DNA of 46,823 nucleotides from an uncultured Clostridia bacterium (GTDB lineage Bacteria; Bacillota; Clostridia; TANB77; CAG-508): contig CALXFD010000015.1 in NCBI GenBank assembly GCA_944387495.1, positions 1 through 46,823 on the forward strand, written 5' to 3'. Below, one piece after another: positions 18,362 to 26,678 of the stretch (within the stretch, counting starts at the first letter, position 1; each line of letters opens with the position of its first letter). The notes beneath the pieces are model-generated. The model had not been told where the DNA came from and did not search any database. It was given only the letters and a program-made list of their open reading frames with translations. The translations under genes and the position numbers were made by a program.

Positions 18362-19552
18362 ATGAAAATTTTAGTTTTAAACTGTGGTAGTTCATCACTT
18401 AAATATCAATTAATAAATATGGAAACAGAAGAAGTATTAGCTTCTGGAAAATATGAGAGAATAGGGGAAGAAGAAGCTTTTATGACACATAAAGCATGTG
18501 GCAAAAAAGTTGAAATAAAAAAACCAGCATATGACCATAAAGAAGCAATTGAATTTACTTTACAACAATTCACAAACCCAGAATACAAAGTAATAGATAG
18601 TTTAGATGAAATTAATGCAATAGGACACAGAGTAGTTCATGGTGGAGAAATATTTAAAGATTCAGCATTAATAGATGACAAAGTTATAGAAGAAATACGT
18701 GAATGTGGAAAATTTGCACCATTACATAATCCAGCAGCAGCACTAGGAATGGAAGCTTGTAAAAAAGTTATGCCAGGTAAACCAATGGTAGCAGTTTTTG
18801 ACACAACATTTCATCAAACAATGCCAAAAGATAAATATATTTACCCAATACCATATAAATATTATAAAGAATTTGGTATAAGAAAATATGGCGCACATGG
18901 TACTTCACATATGTATGTATCAAGAAAACTTGCAGAATTAGAAAATAAACCAATAGAAGGATTAAAAATAGTAACATGCCATTTAGGTCAAGGTGCAAGT
19001 ATTTGTGCAATTGAAGATGGAAAATCATTAGATACAAGTATGGGATTAACACCTCTTGGAGGAATATCGATGGTTACAAGAAGTGGTGATTTAGACCCTT
19101 CTGTATTAACATATATAATGAAAAAAGAAAACATTGGCCCACAAGAGATGGAAGATATTTTAAATAAAAAATCAGGAATATCAGCTATTTCTGGACTAGC
19201 ACCAGATTTTAGAGTTATTGAAGAAGAATCTAATAAAGGTAATGAAATGGCAAAGATTGCAATAGAAGAATTTAATTATTCAGTTGCAAGCTATATAGCA
19301 AAATATGCAGTAGCAATGAAAGGAATAGACTATATAGTATTTACTGGTGGAATAGGTGAAAACCAAATAAATATTAGAAAAGGAATTTGCGAAAAATTAA
19401 AATTCATGGGAGTAGAATTAGATGAAGAAGAAAACAATGTAAGAGGTGTTGAAAAAGTAATTTCTAAACCTGAATCAAAAGTAAAAATTTATTTAATTCC
19501 AACAAATGAAGAATTAATGATTGCAAATGAAACATTAAGATTAATTAAGTAA
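18362..19552 (+). CDS. ackA: acetate kinase, second tandem copy
   Basis: The 396-residue paralogue of the preceding gene has [37 protein letters not shown] and FTGGIGEN, all canonical. The active-site stretch reads [12 protein letters not shown], with valine where the family normally has glycine before TRSGD. The two copies therefore each differ from the consensus at different places. Specialisation (acetate versus propionate, or direction of flux) is possible but unproven. An AGGAGG site precedes it, and it is clearly in one operon with pta. Confidence 0.92.
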   Translation: MKILVLNCGSSSLKYQLINMETEEVLASGKYERIGEEEAFMTHKACGKKVEIKKPAYDHKEAIEFTLQQFTNPEYKVIDSLDEINAIGHRVVHGGEIFKDSALIDDKVIEEIRECGKFAPLHNPAAALGMEACKKVMPGKPMVAVFDTTFHQTMPKDKYIYPIPYKYYKEFGIRKYGAHGTSHMYVSRKLAELENKPIEGLKIVTCHLGQGASICAIEDGKSLDTSMGLTPLGGISMVTRSGDLDPSVLTYIMKKENIGPQEMEDILNKKSGISAISGLAPDFRVIEEESNKGNEMAKIAIEEFNYSVASYIAKYAVAMKGIDYIVFTGGIGENQINIRKGICEKLKFMGVELDEEENNVRGVEKVISKPESKVKIYLIPTNEELMIANETLRLIK

Positions 19553-19587
19553 AATATTTTATAAAATATAAAAAAGGAGGAAAAAAT

Positions 19588-21093
19588 ATGGCAAAAATCC
19601 TAGATGATATTTCTAGAACATTTAATGAATTCTTATTATTACCAAATTTAACAGATGAAAGATGTATACCAAATAATGTATCATTAAAAACACCACTTGT
19701 AAAATTTAAAAAAGGAGAAGAACCAAAATATTATGCAAATATCCCAATGGTTTCTGCAATAATGCAATCAGTTTCAGGAGAAGAAATGGGAATTGCCCTT
19801 GCTCGTGAAGGTGGAGTTGCTTTTATATATGGTTCTCAATCAATAGAATCACAAGCAAAAATGGTAAGACATGTAAAAAAACATAAAGCAGGATTTATAG
19901 TAAGTGATTCAAATGTAAAATCAGGAACACCATTAAAAGATGTAATAAAATTAGTAGAAGAAACAGGACATTCTACTGTTATGATAACAGAAGATGGAAC
20001 TGCAAATGGAAAATTTTTAGGATTAGTTACAGATAAAGATTATAGAATTTCAAGAGATGATATGGATTCTCCAATAGACAACTTTATGACATCAAAAGAA
20101 AAAGCTGTATGGGCAAATGAAGGTATTAGCCTAGCAGAAGCAAATGATATTATATGGGAAAATAAAATAGCATGTTTACCAATATTAACAAAAGAAGGTA
20201 ATTTAAAATATTTAGTATTTAGAAAAGATTATGAAGAAAGAAAAAATAATCCAAATTCTTTATTAGATGAAAATAAAAGATATATAGTTGGTGCAGGTAT
20301 TAATACAAGAGATTATGAAGAAAGAATACCAGCATTAGTAGATGCAGGTGTGGATTTAATCTGTATGGATTCATCAGATGGATATTCTGTATGGCAAAAA
20401 AATACTATTGACTATGTTAGAGCAAAATATGGAGATACAGTTAAAATAGGAGCTGGAAATGTAGTTGATAGAGAAGGATTTAGATATTTAGCAGAAGCTG
20501 GTGCTGACTTTATTAAAGTTGGTGTTGGTGGAGGTTCTATTTGTATCACTCGTGAAACAAAAGGAATAGGTAGAGGACAAGCATCAAGCTTAATAGATGT
20601 AGTTGAAGCAAGAAATGAATATTTTGAAGAAACAGGTATTTATATTCCAATATGTTCAGATGGAGGAATAGTACATGACCATCATATTACAATAGCACTT
20701 GCATTAGGTGCAGATTTTGTAATGATGGGTAGATATTTTGCAAGATTTGATGAAAGCCCAACAAGAGTTGTAAAAAGAGGAAATGGATATGTAAAAGAAT
20801 ATTGGGGCGAAGGTTCAAATAGAGCTAGAAATTGGCAAAGATATGATATGGGAGGAGAGAAGAAACTATCATTTGAAGAAGGCGTAGATTCTTATATACC
20901 ATATGCAGGAAAATTAAAAGATAATTTGGCAATTACATGTGCAAAAATAAAATCTACAATGTGTAACTGTGGAAGTATTACAATTCAAGAGTTACATGAA
21001 AAGGCTAGATTGACATTGGTTTCAAATGTAAGTATTCAAGAGGGTAGTGCACATGATGTTATTTTAAAGGAAATTGATAATCAGTATAAATAA
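19588..21093 (+). CDS. guaB: IMP dehydrogenase
   Basis: The 501-residue enzyme oxidises IMP to XMP with NAD+, the committed step to guanine nucleotides. The barrel begins [11 protein letters not shown] (usually YDDVLLxP). Two CBS domains occupy about 105-225 ([32 protein letters not shown]). The catalytic loop is [13 protein letters not shown] with C319. The mobile flap is around 415-440 ([13 protein letters not shown]). [10 protein letters not shown] in place of the common GPGSICTTR marks the divergent IMPDH subtype. AAAGGAGG precedes it, 35 bases after ackA, so co-expression with acetate metabolism is likely. Confidence 0.93.
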   Translation: MAKILDDISRTFNEFLLLPNLTDERCIPNNVSLKTPLVKFKKGEEPKYYANIPMVSAIMQSVSGEEMGIALAREGGVAFIYGSQSIESQAKMVRHVKKHKAGFIVSDSNVKSGTPLKDVIKLVEETGHSTVMITEDGTANGKFLGLVTDKDYRISRDDMDSPIDNFMTSKEKAVWANEGISLAEANDIIWENKIACLPILTKEGNLKYLVFRKDYEERKNNPNSLLDENKRYIVGAGINTRDYEERIPALVDAGVDLICMDSSDGYSVWQKNTIDYVRAKYGDTVKIGAGNVVDREGFRYLAEAGADFIKVGVGGGSICITRETKGIGRGQASSLIDVVEARNEYFEETGIYIPICSDGGIVHDHHITIALALGADFVMMGRYFARFDESPTRVVKRGNGYVKEYWGEGSNRARNWQRYDMGGEKKLSFEEGVDSYIPYAGKLKDNLAITCAKIKSTMCNCGSITIQELHEKARLTLVSNVSIQEGSAHDVILKEIDNQYK

Positions 21094-21439
21094 TTTTAAA
21101 ATAAGTTTTTAAAATTTAAAATTGGCCGTCTGAAAGGTTAATATAATATTTTTATTGTTTTTAAATACCTTGTGTGTCGCAACCTTTGAATGGAAATAGG
21201 GTCGGTTGCTCCAATCGCACTCGCTATCGCTCGTTTGGTCGCTTACGCGGTATTTAAAAACAATAAAAATATTATATTAACCTTTCAGACTTCTCTATTA
21301 TATTTTATAGGGTTATGATTTGATTTATAATTGTTAAGTTTCTTCCAGAAATTTACTTGATATTAAATTTAGATAGTGGTAGAATACAATTGTTAATGTT
21401 AAGATAAAAATTTAAAATACTTAAAAGAGGATGTTGGAA
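21094..21439. other. intergenic region dominated by a palindromic element
   Basis: I see no gene here. Apart from the long inverted repeat at 21128-21290, the rest (21291-21439) is AT-rich promoter-like sequence before the next gene. Confidence 0.6.
21128..21290. repeat. giant inverted-repeat element, copy 2 (42-bp perfect arms)
   Basis: The arms 21128-21169 and 21249-21290 are exact reverse complements over 42 bases, starting GTCTGAAAGGTTA and ending TAACCTTTCAGAC. The 79-base loop is G+C-richer than anything around it and contains repeated TCGCT/CGCT motifs and CTTACGC. The outer ends, with GGCC just before the left arm and TTCTCTA just after the right arm, match the element at 33092-33189. 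Confidence 0.85.
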
Positions 21440-22174
21440 ATGAACTTTAAAGATGAAAGAAAAAAATTTACTGAAAAATATAAGTCAGATGAGAAACCTT
21501 TTGTGAGTTATTATCAAAAATTGATAGATAGATTTTTTACTTATAAATTTGAAAATGTTAAAGAGGCGCTAGAAGGAATAATTTTTTATAGTAATAGAGC
21601 TTCACGTTTAAAAGTTAGTAGAGATAGTTCTACACAAGAACGTATACAATTCTTAGAAAAAGAAGCTACTAATAATGCTACTCATTTTTATAGATTTACT
21701 CAATATAATGACCAGTTAGATATACCAAAAGAATGTAATAATATTGTAAATGGAATTAAATCATATAAAAATATAGATATGGGCTTTTTACAAGATAGAA
21801 TAGGAAAAATGATAGAAAAAGATATACAAGATAAAAAAATAATACCTTATCAGGCTGGATTATATTATAATGCAAAAGAAGAAGCACGATATAAAGAAAG
21901 TTATAATATATTACCTCATATTGGTTATGATGATATATCTTATATTTCAAGTAATAATTCTTGGTGGACAGAAGATTTATTTGAGGCAATTTCTTATTTG
22001 AAGAATTTAGAAAATTCTAATGAAGAATTATATTATGAAAAGTGGTTAGAATGTTTAATGGAAAAAATAAAACACTCTAATAGAAATCCTGAACAAATTA
22101 AGGCAGATGTAAAAATGTTAAATGAGGCAATTTGTCAATATAGATTATCTAGAAGTGAGCAAATATTACGTTAA
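21440..22174 (+). CDS. hypothetical protein, no family recognised
   Basis: This 244-residue soluble, charged, largely helical protein has no signal peptide or membrane helix. Local features are an aromatic FVSYYQKLIDRFF near the start, SNNSWWTEDLF around 180 and a Lys/Glu-rich C-terminus. I do not recognise it and assign no function. GAGG at 21427-21430 fits ATG 21440 better than ATG 21431, which abuts it. It is a monocistronic unit closed by a strong terminator. Confidence 0.7.
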   Translation: MNFKDERKKFTEKYKSDEKPFVSYYQKLIDRFFTYKFENVKEALEGIIFYSNRASRLKVSRDSSTQERIQFLEKEATNNATHFYRFTQYNDQLDIPKECNNIVNGIKSYKNIDMGFLQDRIGKMIEKDIQDKKIIPYQAGLYYNAKEEARYKESYNILPHIGYDDISYISSNNSWWTEDLFEAISYLKNLENSNEELYYEKWLECLMEKIKHSNRNPEQIKADVKMLNEAICQYRLSRSEQILR

Positions 22175-22187
22175 GGTGTTTATTATA

Positions 22188-22221
22188 AAATCTTTCTCTA
22201 AAATAGAGAAAGATTTTTTTG
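22188..22221 (+). terminator. intrinsic terminator
   Basis: AAATCTTTCTCTA pairs with TAGAGAAAGATTT around an AAA loop and is followed by a U-run, 14 bases after the hypothetical gene. Confidence 0.9.
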
Positions 22222-22333
22222 TATACAAAGATTTTATATAGATTAGTAAGATTAAAATTTCATTAATAGACAATTGATAAAAAATAACTTAAATGATATA
22301 CTAAATAAAAATTTAATTAGTAGGTGAAAAACT

Positions 22334-22774
22334 ATGATAAGAAAGATTACAAATGATGATTTAACTAATGTTATGACAATATGGGTTAAAGGAAATTTTA
22401 AAGGAAATTCTTTTATAGAAAGAGATTATTGGATAGAAATATATAATGAAATGAAAGAAAAATTTATAAATGATTATGATACATATGTATTTATTGAAGA
22501 AAGTATTATTAAAGGTTTTATAAGTATAAAAGATAATAAAATAATTGCTATATATGTTAGACCAAGTCTTATTAGAACTGGAATTGGAAAAAGATTAATA
22601 AATTTTTGTAAAAATAAATATGATACTTTAACATTAGAAGTATATGAAAAAAATATAAATGCAATATTATTTTTTTCAAATTTGGGTTTTAAAAATAAAA
22701 AGATAGATATAGAGAAAGTTCATAATGAAAAAATATTTATAATGGAATGGAATTTGGAAGAAAAAGGTATATAA
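22334..22774 (+). CDS. GNAT-family N-acetyltransferase
   Basis: The compact 146-residue GNAT protein begins MIRKITNDDLTNVMTIW and has the acetyl-CoA motif IYVRPSLIRTGIGKRLINF (R-x-x-G-I-G). EVYEKNINAILFFSNLGF follows, the classic beta-5/alpha-5 ending. The acceptor is unknown. Its translation start follows TAGGTG. A sugar O-acetyltransferase gene lies 41 bases downstream, so the two may form a small acetylation unit. Confidence 0.85.
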   Translation: MIRKITNDDLTNVMTIWVKGNFKGNSFIERDYWIEIYNEMKEKFINDYDTYVFIEESIIKGFISIKDNKIIAIYVRPSLIRTGIGKRLINFCKNKYDTLTLEVYEKNINAILFFSNLGFKNKKIDIEKVHNEKIFIMEWNLEEKGI

Positions 22775-22815
22775 ATAAGTAAAATAAACATACTAAAATT
22801 AAAGGAGGTATTATT

Positions 22816-23370
22816 GTGACTGAAAAAGAAAAGTGTAAAAAAGGAATGGTATATAACCCTAATTATGATGAGGAATTAATAAGTGAAAGAAATAAGTGTA
22901 AAGATTTATGCCAAAAATATAATAATATATTACCATCAGACTTAGAGAAAAGAAGAGAATGTTTAAAAGAGATAATAAATATTGAAGAAGGATTTTTAAT
23001 TGAACAACCATTTTATTGTGACTATGGGTATAATATAAAAATTGGAAAAAATTTTTATGCAAATCATAATTTAGTTATATTAGATGCAATAGATGTAAAA
23101 ATAGGTAACAATGTATTTATTGGTCCTAATTGTGGCATATATACTGCTGGACATCCAATAAATTATGAAGAAAGAAATATTGGGCTTGAATATGCCAAAA
23201 AAGTAACTATTGGAGATAATGTATGGATAGGAGGAAATGTTACGATTTTGCCAGGAGTAACAATTGGAAGTAATGTAACAATAGGAGCTGGAAGTGTAGT
23301 TGTAAAAGATATTCCAGATAATTCAATAGCTGTTGGAAATCCATGTAAGGTAATAAAAAATATAAATTAA
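22816..23370 (+). CDS. maltose/galactoside O-acetyltransferase-like hexapeptide protein
   Basis: The 184-residue protein begins with the maltose acetyltransferase helical cap (MTEKEKCKKGMVYNPNYDEEL) and then left-handed beta-helix hexapeptide repeats: IGKNFYANHN, IGNNVFIGPNCGIYTAGHP with the catalytic histidine, IGDNVWIGGNVTILPGVTIG and ending AVGNPCKVIKNI. It transfers acetyl from acetyl-CoA to a sugar hydroxyl in the cytosol. It uses a GTG start at 22816 behind an excellent AAAGGAGGT. Confidence 0.92.
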   Translation: MTEKEKCKKGMVYNPNYDEELISERNKCKDLCQKYNNILPSDLEKRRECLKEIINIEEGFLIEQPFYCDYGYNIKIGKNFYANHNLVILDAIDVKIGNNVFIGPNCGIYTAGHPINYEERNIGLEYAKKVTIGDNVWIGGNVTILPGVTIGSNVTIGAGSVVVKDIPDNSIAVGNPCKVIKNIN

Positions 23371-23414
23371 TAAAATCTTAATATTTCGTTTAAAAAAAGT
23401 TAATAAAATATTGA

Positions 23415-23448
23415 TACAATAAACTTACAAAATTGTAAGTTTATTGTA
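23415..23448. terminator. long hairpin downstream of the acetyltransferase
   Basis: TACAATAAACTTACAA (23415-23430) pairs with TTGTAAGTTTATTGTA (23433-23448), a nearly uninterrupted palindrome. It is followed by AT-rich but not U-rich sequence. A terminator or an operator are both possible. Confidence 0.55.
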
Positions 23449-23576
23449 ATATAAAAACATATATAAATTTTAGAAAAAGCTATATAATAATTTAAAAATA
23501 TAAAACTATACAAATTAGTAAAAATATGGTATACTATATATGTTTAGTATTATTACTTTAAACAGAAAGGATAAAA

Positions 23577-24308
23577 ATGAGTAGGAAAAATAAAGTAAAA
23601 ATATTAAAAATTTTAATGTTAGTAATTGCCATAATAATTATAGTAGGTATTTTTATTTATTTAATACCAGTTATGACCAATTTAAGTACGCCAGAAGGAC
23701 AAGCAGAATTTAAAGAAAAAGTAAATAGTTCTGGTTTTTTAGGCTTACTTTCACTATTTGGCTTACAGCTAGCACAAATTTTTTTAATAATATTACCAGG
23801 TGAGCCAGTAGAAATACTAGCAGGTATGTGTTATGGAGGAGTTGGAGGTTTAATATTTATAACTGTCTCTGTATTTATAATATCTTCATTAATTTTCTTC
23901 ATGGTAAGGAAATTAGGAAGAAGATTTGTTTATGATTTTTGTGATGAAGAAAAAGTTAAAAAAATAGAAAATAGCAAATTATTTAAAAATCCAGAAAAAG
24001 TAGAATGGATAATGTTCATTTTATTTATAATACCAGGAACACCAAAAGATTTATTAGTATATATTGCAGCATTGTTACCAATCAAGCCACTAAGATTTAT
24101 ATTGATATCAACTTTTGCCAGATTTCCATCAGTCATTTCATCAACCTTTGCAGGAGATACTTTGTTAAAAGGGAATTGGCATTTAAGTATTATTATATAT
24201 GCAGTAACTTTTTTAGTTGTAGGAATAGCTATATTTATAATAAATAAATTTGATAGAACAAAAACAACACAAAATGCTATAAAAACATTTCAAGATGATA
24301 TAAAATAA
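23577..24308 (+). CDS. TVP38/TMEM64-family (VTT/DedA superfamily) membrane protein
   Basis: The 243-residue integral membrane protein has an N-terminal helix (about 9-30), re-entrant helices around LLSLFGLQLAQIFLIILPGEPVEILAGMCYG and VEWIMFILFIIPGTPKDLLVYIAALLP, and terminal helices. The paired proline/glycine motifs LPGEPVE and IPGTPKD are the VTT-domain hallmarks. Family members are linked to lipid scrambling and membrane homeostasis. A TATACTAT -10-like element lies about 45 bases upstream. Confidence 0.88.
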   Translation: MSRKNKVKILKILMLVIAIIIIVGIFIYLIPVMTNLSTPEGQAEFKEKVNSSGFLGLLSLFGLQLAQIFLIILPGEPVEILAGMCYGGVGGLIFITVSVFIISSLIFFMVRKLGRRFVYDFCDEEKVKKIENSKLFKNPEKVEWIMFILFIIPGTPKDLLVYIAALLPIKPLRFILISTFARFPSVISSTFAGDTLLKGNWHLSIIIYAVTFLVVGIAIFIINKFDRTKTTQNAIKTFQDDIK

Positions 24309-24324
24309 AAAGGGGAAAAGGGGT

Positions 24325-24882
24325 ATGGAACAAGAAATGACAGTAGAAAAAAGAACAAGAGATAAAATAGTAGATTATATAACATATTTCTTTATTTATT
24401 CATTTTTAGGATGGATTATTGAAACAATATATGCAATTTTAATAAATGGTTTTTTTGTAAAAAGAGGTTTTTTATATGGACCACTTTGTCCAATATATGG
24501 ATTTGGTGCAGTTTTATTAATAATGTGTACAAAAAAATTATATGGTAAACCATTTTTGAAATTTTTAATTGCTACAATTGCTTTTACAGCTTTTGAATAC
24601 ATAGTATCACTTTTATTAGAAACACTATTTGGACTAAGATGGTGGGATTATTCAAATGATTTTCTTAATATACAAGGAAGAGTTAGTTTACTTTATTCAA
24701 TTTTTTGGGGAATTATAGGATTATTCTTACTTGAAAAATTACATCCTAGAATAGAAGATATAATACAAAAATTAAATACTAAAACTCATGGAGTAATTAA
24801 TATACAAACGATTATTGTTTTTATATTAGTAATAGCAATTATAGTAGATTTTGTGTTTTCTGTAATTAGATATTTGCAATAG
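24325..24882 (+). CDS. PF06541-type membrane protein (putative ABC transporter permease)
   Basis: The 185-residue protein has five to six hydrophobic helices and the conserved features FFIYSFLGWIIETIYA, KRGFLYGPLCPIYGFGA and LRWWDYSNDFLNIQGRVSLLYSIFWG of the PF06541 family, often labelled putative ABC permease without experimental support. A paralogue lies at 28468-29352. It is 16 bases behind the TVP38-like gene, with GGGGAAAAGGGG upstream of its ATG, so it is probably co-transcribed. Confidence 0.85.
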   Translation: MEQEMTVEKRTRDKIVDYITYFFIYSFLGWIIETIYAILINGFFVKRGFLYGPLCPIYGFGAVLLIMCTKKLYGKPFLKFLIATIAFTAFEYIVSLLLETLFGLRWWDYSNDFLNIQGRVSLLYSIFWGIIGLFLLEKLHPRIEDIIQKLNTKTHGVINIQTIIVFILVIAIIVDFVFSVIRYLQ

Positions 24883-24910
24883 TATTATAATTATATAAAA
24901 TCAAGAAGTT

Positions 24911-24944
24911 AAGAGGTATAACCTAACTGGTTATACCTCTTTTA
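24911..24944. terminator. bidirectional intrinsic terminator
   Basis: AAGAGGTATAACC (24911-24923) and GGTTATACCTCTT (24929-24941) pair around TAACT with a short U-run. It lies between convergent genes. Confidence 0.9.
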
Positions 24945-24984
24945 GTACTATTGTTATACTTCTTCATAATTTGAAGATAACAAA

Positions 24985-25314
24985 TTAGAATAAATCATGG
25001 TATTTCATATTAAATTCCTCTTTACCTAGAAAAAAATAATCAATCAGTAAAGACTCCATGAAAATTTCTTTGGCTCTTGGAATTTTTGCTTTTACCTTTA
25101 AAAAGAAATTTTCCCAATCAATTTTTAAAGTATCTTGTTTAACAGGGACTTCGATAGAACATAAGAATTTGGAATTTTTATATATTCTTGCTGTCGACAA
25201 ATCAGGTGTTAAATCAACAAAATATCCTGATGTAGAATATCCATCTTCTGTTCCTGTAAAGCCATAAGCTTTAATTATCTCCCCAGATTCATTCCGTACT
25301 AATTTTTCATCCAT
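24985..25314 (-). CDS. hypothetical 109-residue protein
   Basis: This small soluble protein begins MDEKLVRNESGEIIKAYGF and contains repeated beta-strand-like stretches (GYFVDLTPDLSTARIYK, FLCSIEVPV) and an acidic/aromatic tail. I do not recognise a family. The AGGAGG site with good spacing and the convergent terminator support a real gene. Residue 7 is encoded by CGG, one of very few in-frame CGG codons in the window. Confidence 0.65.
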   Translation of the reverse strand: MDEKLVRNESGEIIKAYGFTGTEDGYSTSGYFVDLTPDLSTARIYKNSKFLCSIEVPVKQDTLKIDWENFFLKVKAKIPRAKEIFMESLLIDYFFLGKEEFNMKYHDLF

Positions 25315-25446
25315 TATACTCTGCCTCCTAATTTTATATAATGTAATTAATATTATAACATAATATTATTATATTTTCAAACAAATATTACAAAAATTTA
25401 CATAAAATCATAATATATATAAATGAAAAAGAAAGGAGGATTTAGT

Positions 25447-26025
25447 GTGGAATTAAAAGGAATAAAAATAGGATTTGTTCTAACAGGTTCTTTTTGTACT
25501 TTTAAAAAAGTATTACCAGTAATGGAAGAACTAATAAAAGAAGAAGCTGAGATAATACCAATAATGTCATATAATAGTTATAATTTAGACACAAAATTTG
25601 GAAAAGCAAAAGATTTTATTGCTCAAATTGAAGAAATTACAAATAAAAAAATAATTCACACAATTCAAGATGCAGAGCCAATAGGTCCAAAACAGATGAC
25701 AGATATAATGGTAATTGCTCCATGTTCAGGAAATACAATGGCAAAACTTGCGTGTGATATAATAGATACACCAGCTGTAATGGCTGCTAAATCTCATTTA
25801 AGGAATAATAGACCACTAGTAATAGCACCATCAACTAATAATGGATTAAGTGGAAATGCTGAAAATATAGGTAAATTATTGAATAGAAGAAATTATTTTT
25901 TTGTGCCATTTAGGCAAGATAACCCAATCACAAAACCAAGGTCAATAGTATTTGATTCCGAATATATTATAAAAACAATTAAATATGCTTTAAATAATGA
26001 ACAGATAAGCCCAATATTATTATAA
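25447..26025 (+). CDS. dpaB: dipicolinate synthase subunit B (SpoVFB)
   Basis: The 192-residue flavoprotein-like subunit pairs with DpaA to oxidise dihydrodipicolinate to dipicolinic acid in the mother cell during sporulation. It shows IGFVLTGSFCTFKKVLPVM, IGPKQMTDIMVIAPCSGNTMAKLA and TDTPAVMAAKSHLRN-like flavin-binding elements, and VIAPSTNNGLSGNAENIG. The start is GTG 25447 after GAAAGGAGG. The ATG at 25423 lies inside the ribosome site. dpaA, usually directly upstream, is not in the window. Its presence implies a spore former or a recent one. Confidence 0.9.
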   Translation: MELKGIKIGFVLTGSFCTFKKVLPVMEELIKEEAEIIPIMSYNSYNLDTKFGKAKDFIAQIEEITNKKIIHTIQDAEPIGPKQMTDIMVIAPCSGNTMAKLACDIIDTPAVMAAKSHLRNNRPLVIAPSTNNGLSGNAENIGKLLNRRNYFFVPFRQDNPITKPRSIVFDSEYIIKTIKYALNNEQISPILL

Positions 26026-26094
26026 GTTAATAAGTAGTTTAATAAATTTTACTCTAATAAAATATTTTTTATCAAACATTTTTTTGCAAAAGTA

Positions 26095-26123
26095 TTGACA
26101 AAGAAAAAATGTTCGTATATAAT
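26095..26123 (+). promoter_or_regulatory. consensus sigma-A promoter
   Basis: TTGACA (26095-26100) and TATAAT (26118-26123) are both exact consensus, with a 17-base spacer. It lies 45 bases before the LysM gene. A single GTTC half-site lies inside the spacer. Confidence 0.88.
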
Positions 26124-26167
26124 ACAAACACAGCAAACATAAATTTGTAAAAACTAAGGAGGATAAA

Positions 26168-26473
26168 ATGGGAAATTTAAAAATAACAAATAGAGTAAAA
26201 TTTATTAGAGCAATAGTAATATTAGCAATCATTTTAATATCAATTCTTATAATATTTATAAATAAATCATATTCTAATAGCGAAACAAAATACACGGAAG
26301 AATATGTGATAAAAGGTGAAACATTATGGAGTATTGCAGAAAAACAAATTGAAGAAAATAAATATTTTTATAATAAAGACATAAGAAATGTTGTTTATGA
26401 ATTAAAACAAATAAATAATATGAAAACAAGTGAAATCAATGAAGGAATGAAAATTAAAATACCAACATATTAA
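26168..26473 (+). CDS. membrane-anchored LysM protein, YneA-like
   Basis: The 101-residue protein has one transmembrane helix (about 13-33) followed by an extracellular LysM peptidoglycan-binding domain (about 44-100), starting EEYVIKGETLWSIAEKQ and ending NEGMKIKIPTY. Size and layout match YneA-type SOS-induced division inhibitors, which act at the septum. No lexA gene or complete SOS box was seen, so a general LysM protein is equally possible. It has a consensus promoter and its own terminator, so it is a single-gene unit. Confidence 0.75.
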   Translation: MGNLKITNRVKFIRAIVILAIILISILIIFINKSYSNSETKYTEEYVIKGETLWSIAEKQIEENKYFYNKDIRNVVYELKQINNMKTSEINEGMKIKIPTY

Positions 26474-26477
26474 ATAT

Positions 26478-26527
26478 AATGCTTAATTATATGCCATAAT
26501 AATAGCATATAATTAAGCATTTTTTTA
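26478..26527 (+). terminator. intrinsic terminator after the LysM gene
   Basis: AATGCTTAATTATATGC (26478-26494) pairs perfectly with GCATATAATTAAGCATT (26505-26521) and is followed by a U-run. Confidence 0.92.
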
Positions 26528-26678
26528 TAACATGAAATTTAAAATTTAATAAAATAACGAAATAAAAAAATCATTAAATTTTTATAAGACCAAAAAATGT
26601 TATAAAAACAAGTTATTATAAATATTGAATAAAAAAATGTTATATGATAGAATACTTCAAAAAAGGAGGAATTAAAAA

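Noticed and set aside
26101..26123. SOS (LexA) box at the LysM gene promoter
   Set aside because: Only one GTTC half-site is present. The inverted GAAC partner at the right spacing is absent, so SOS control cannot be claimed.
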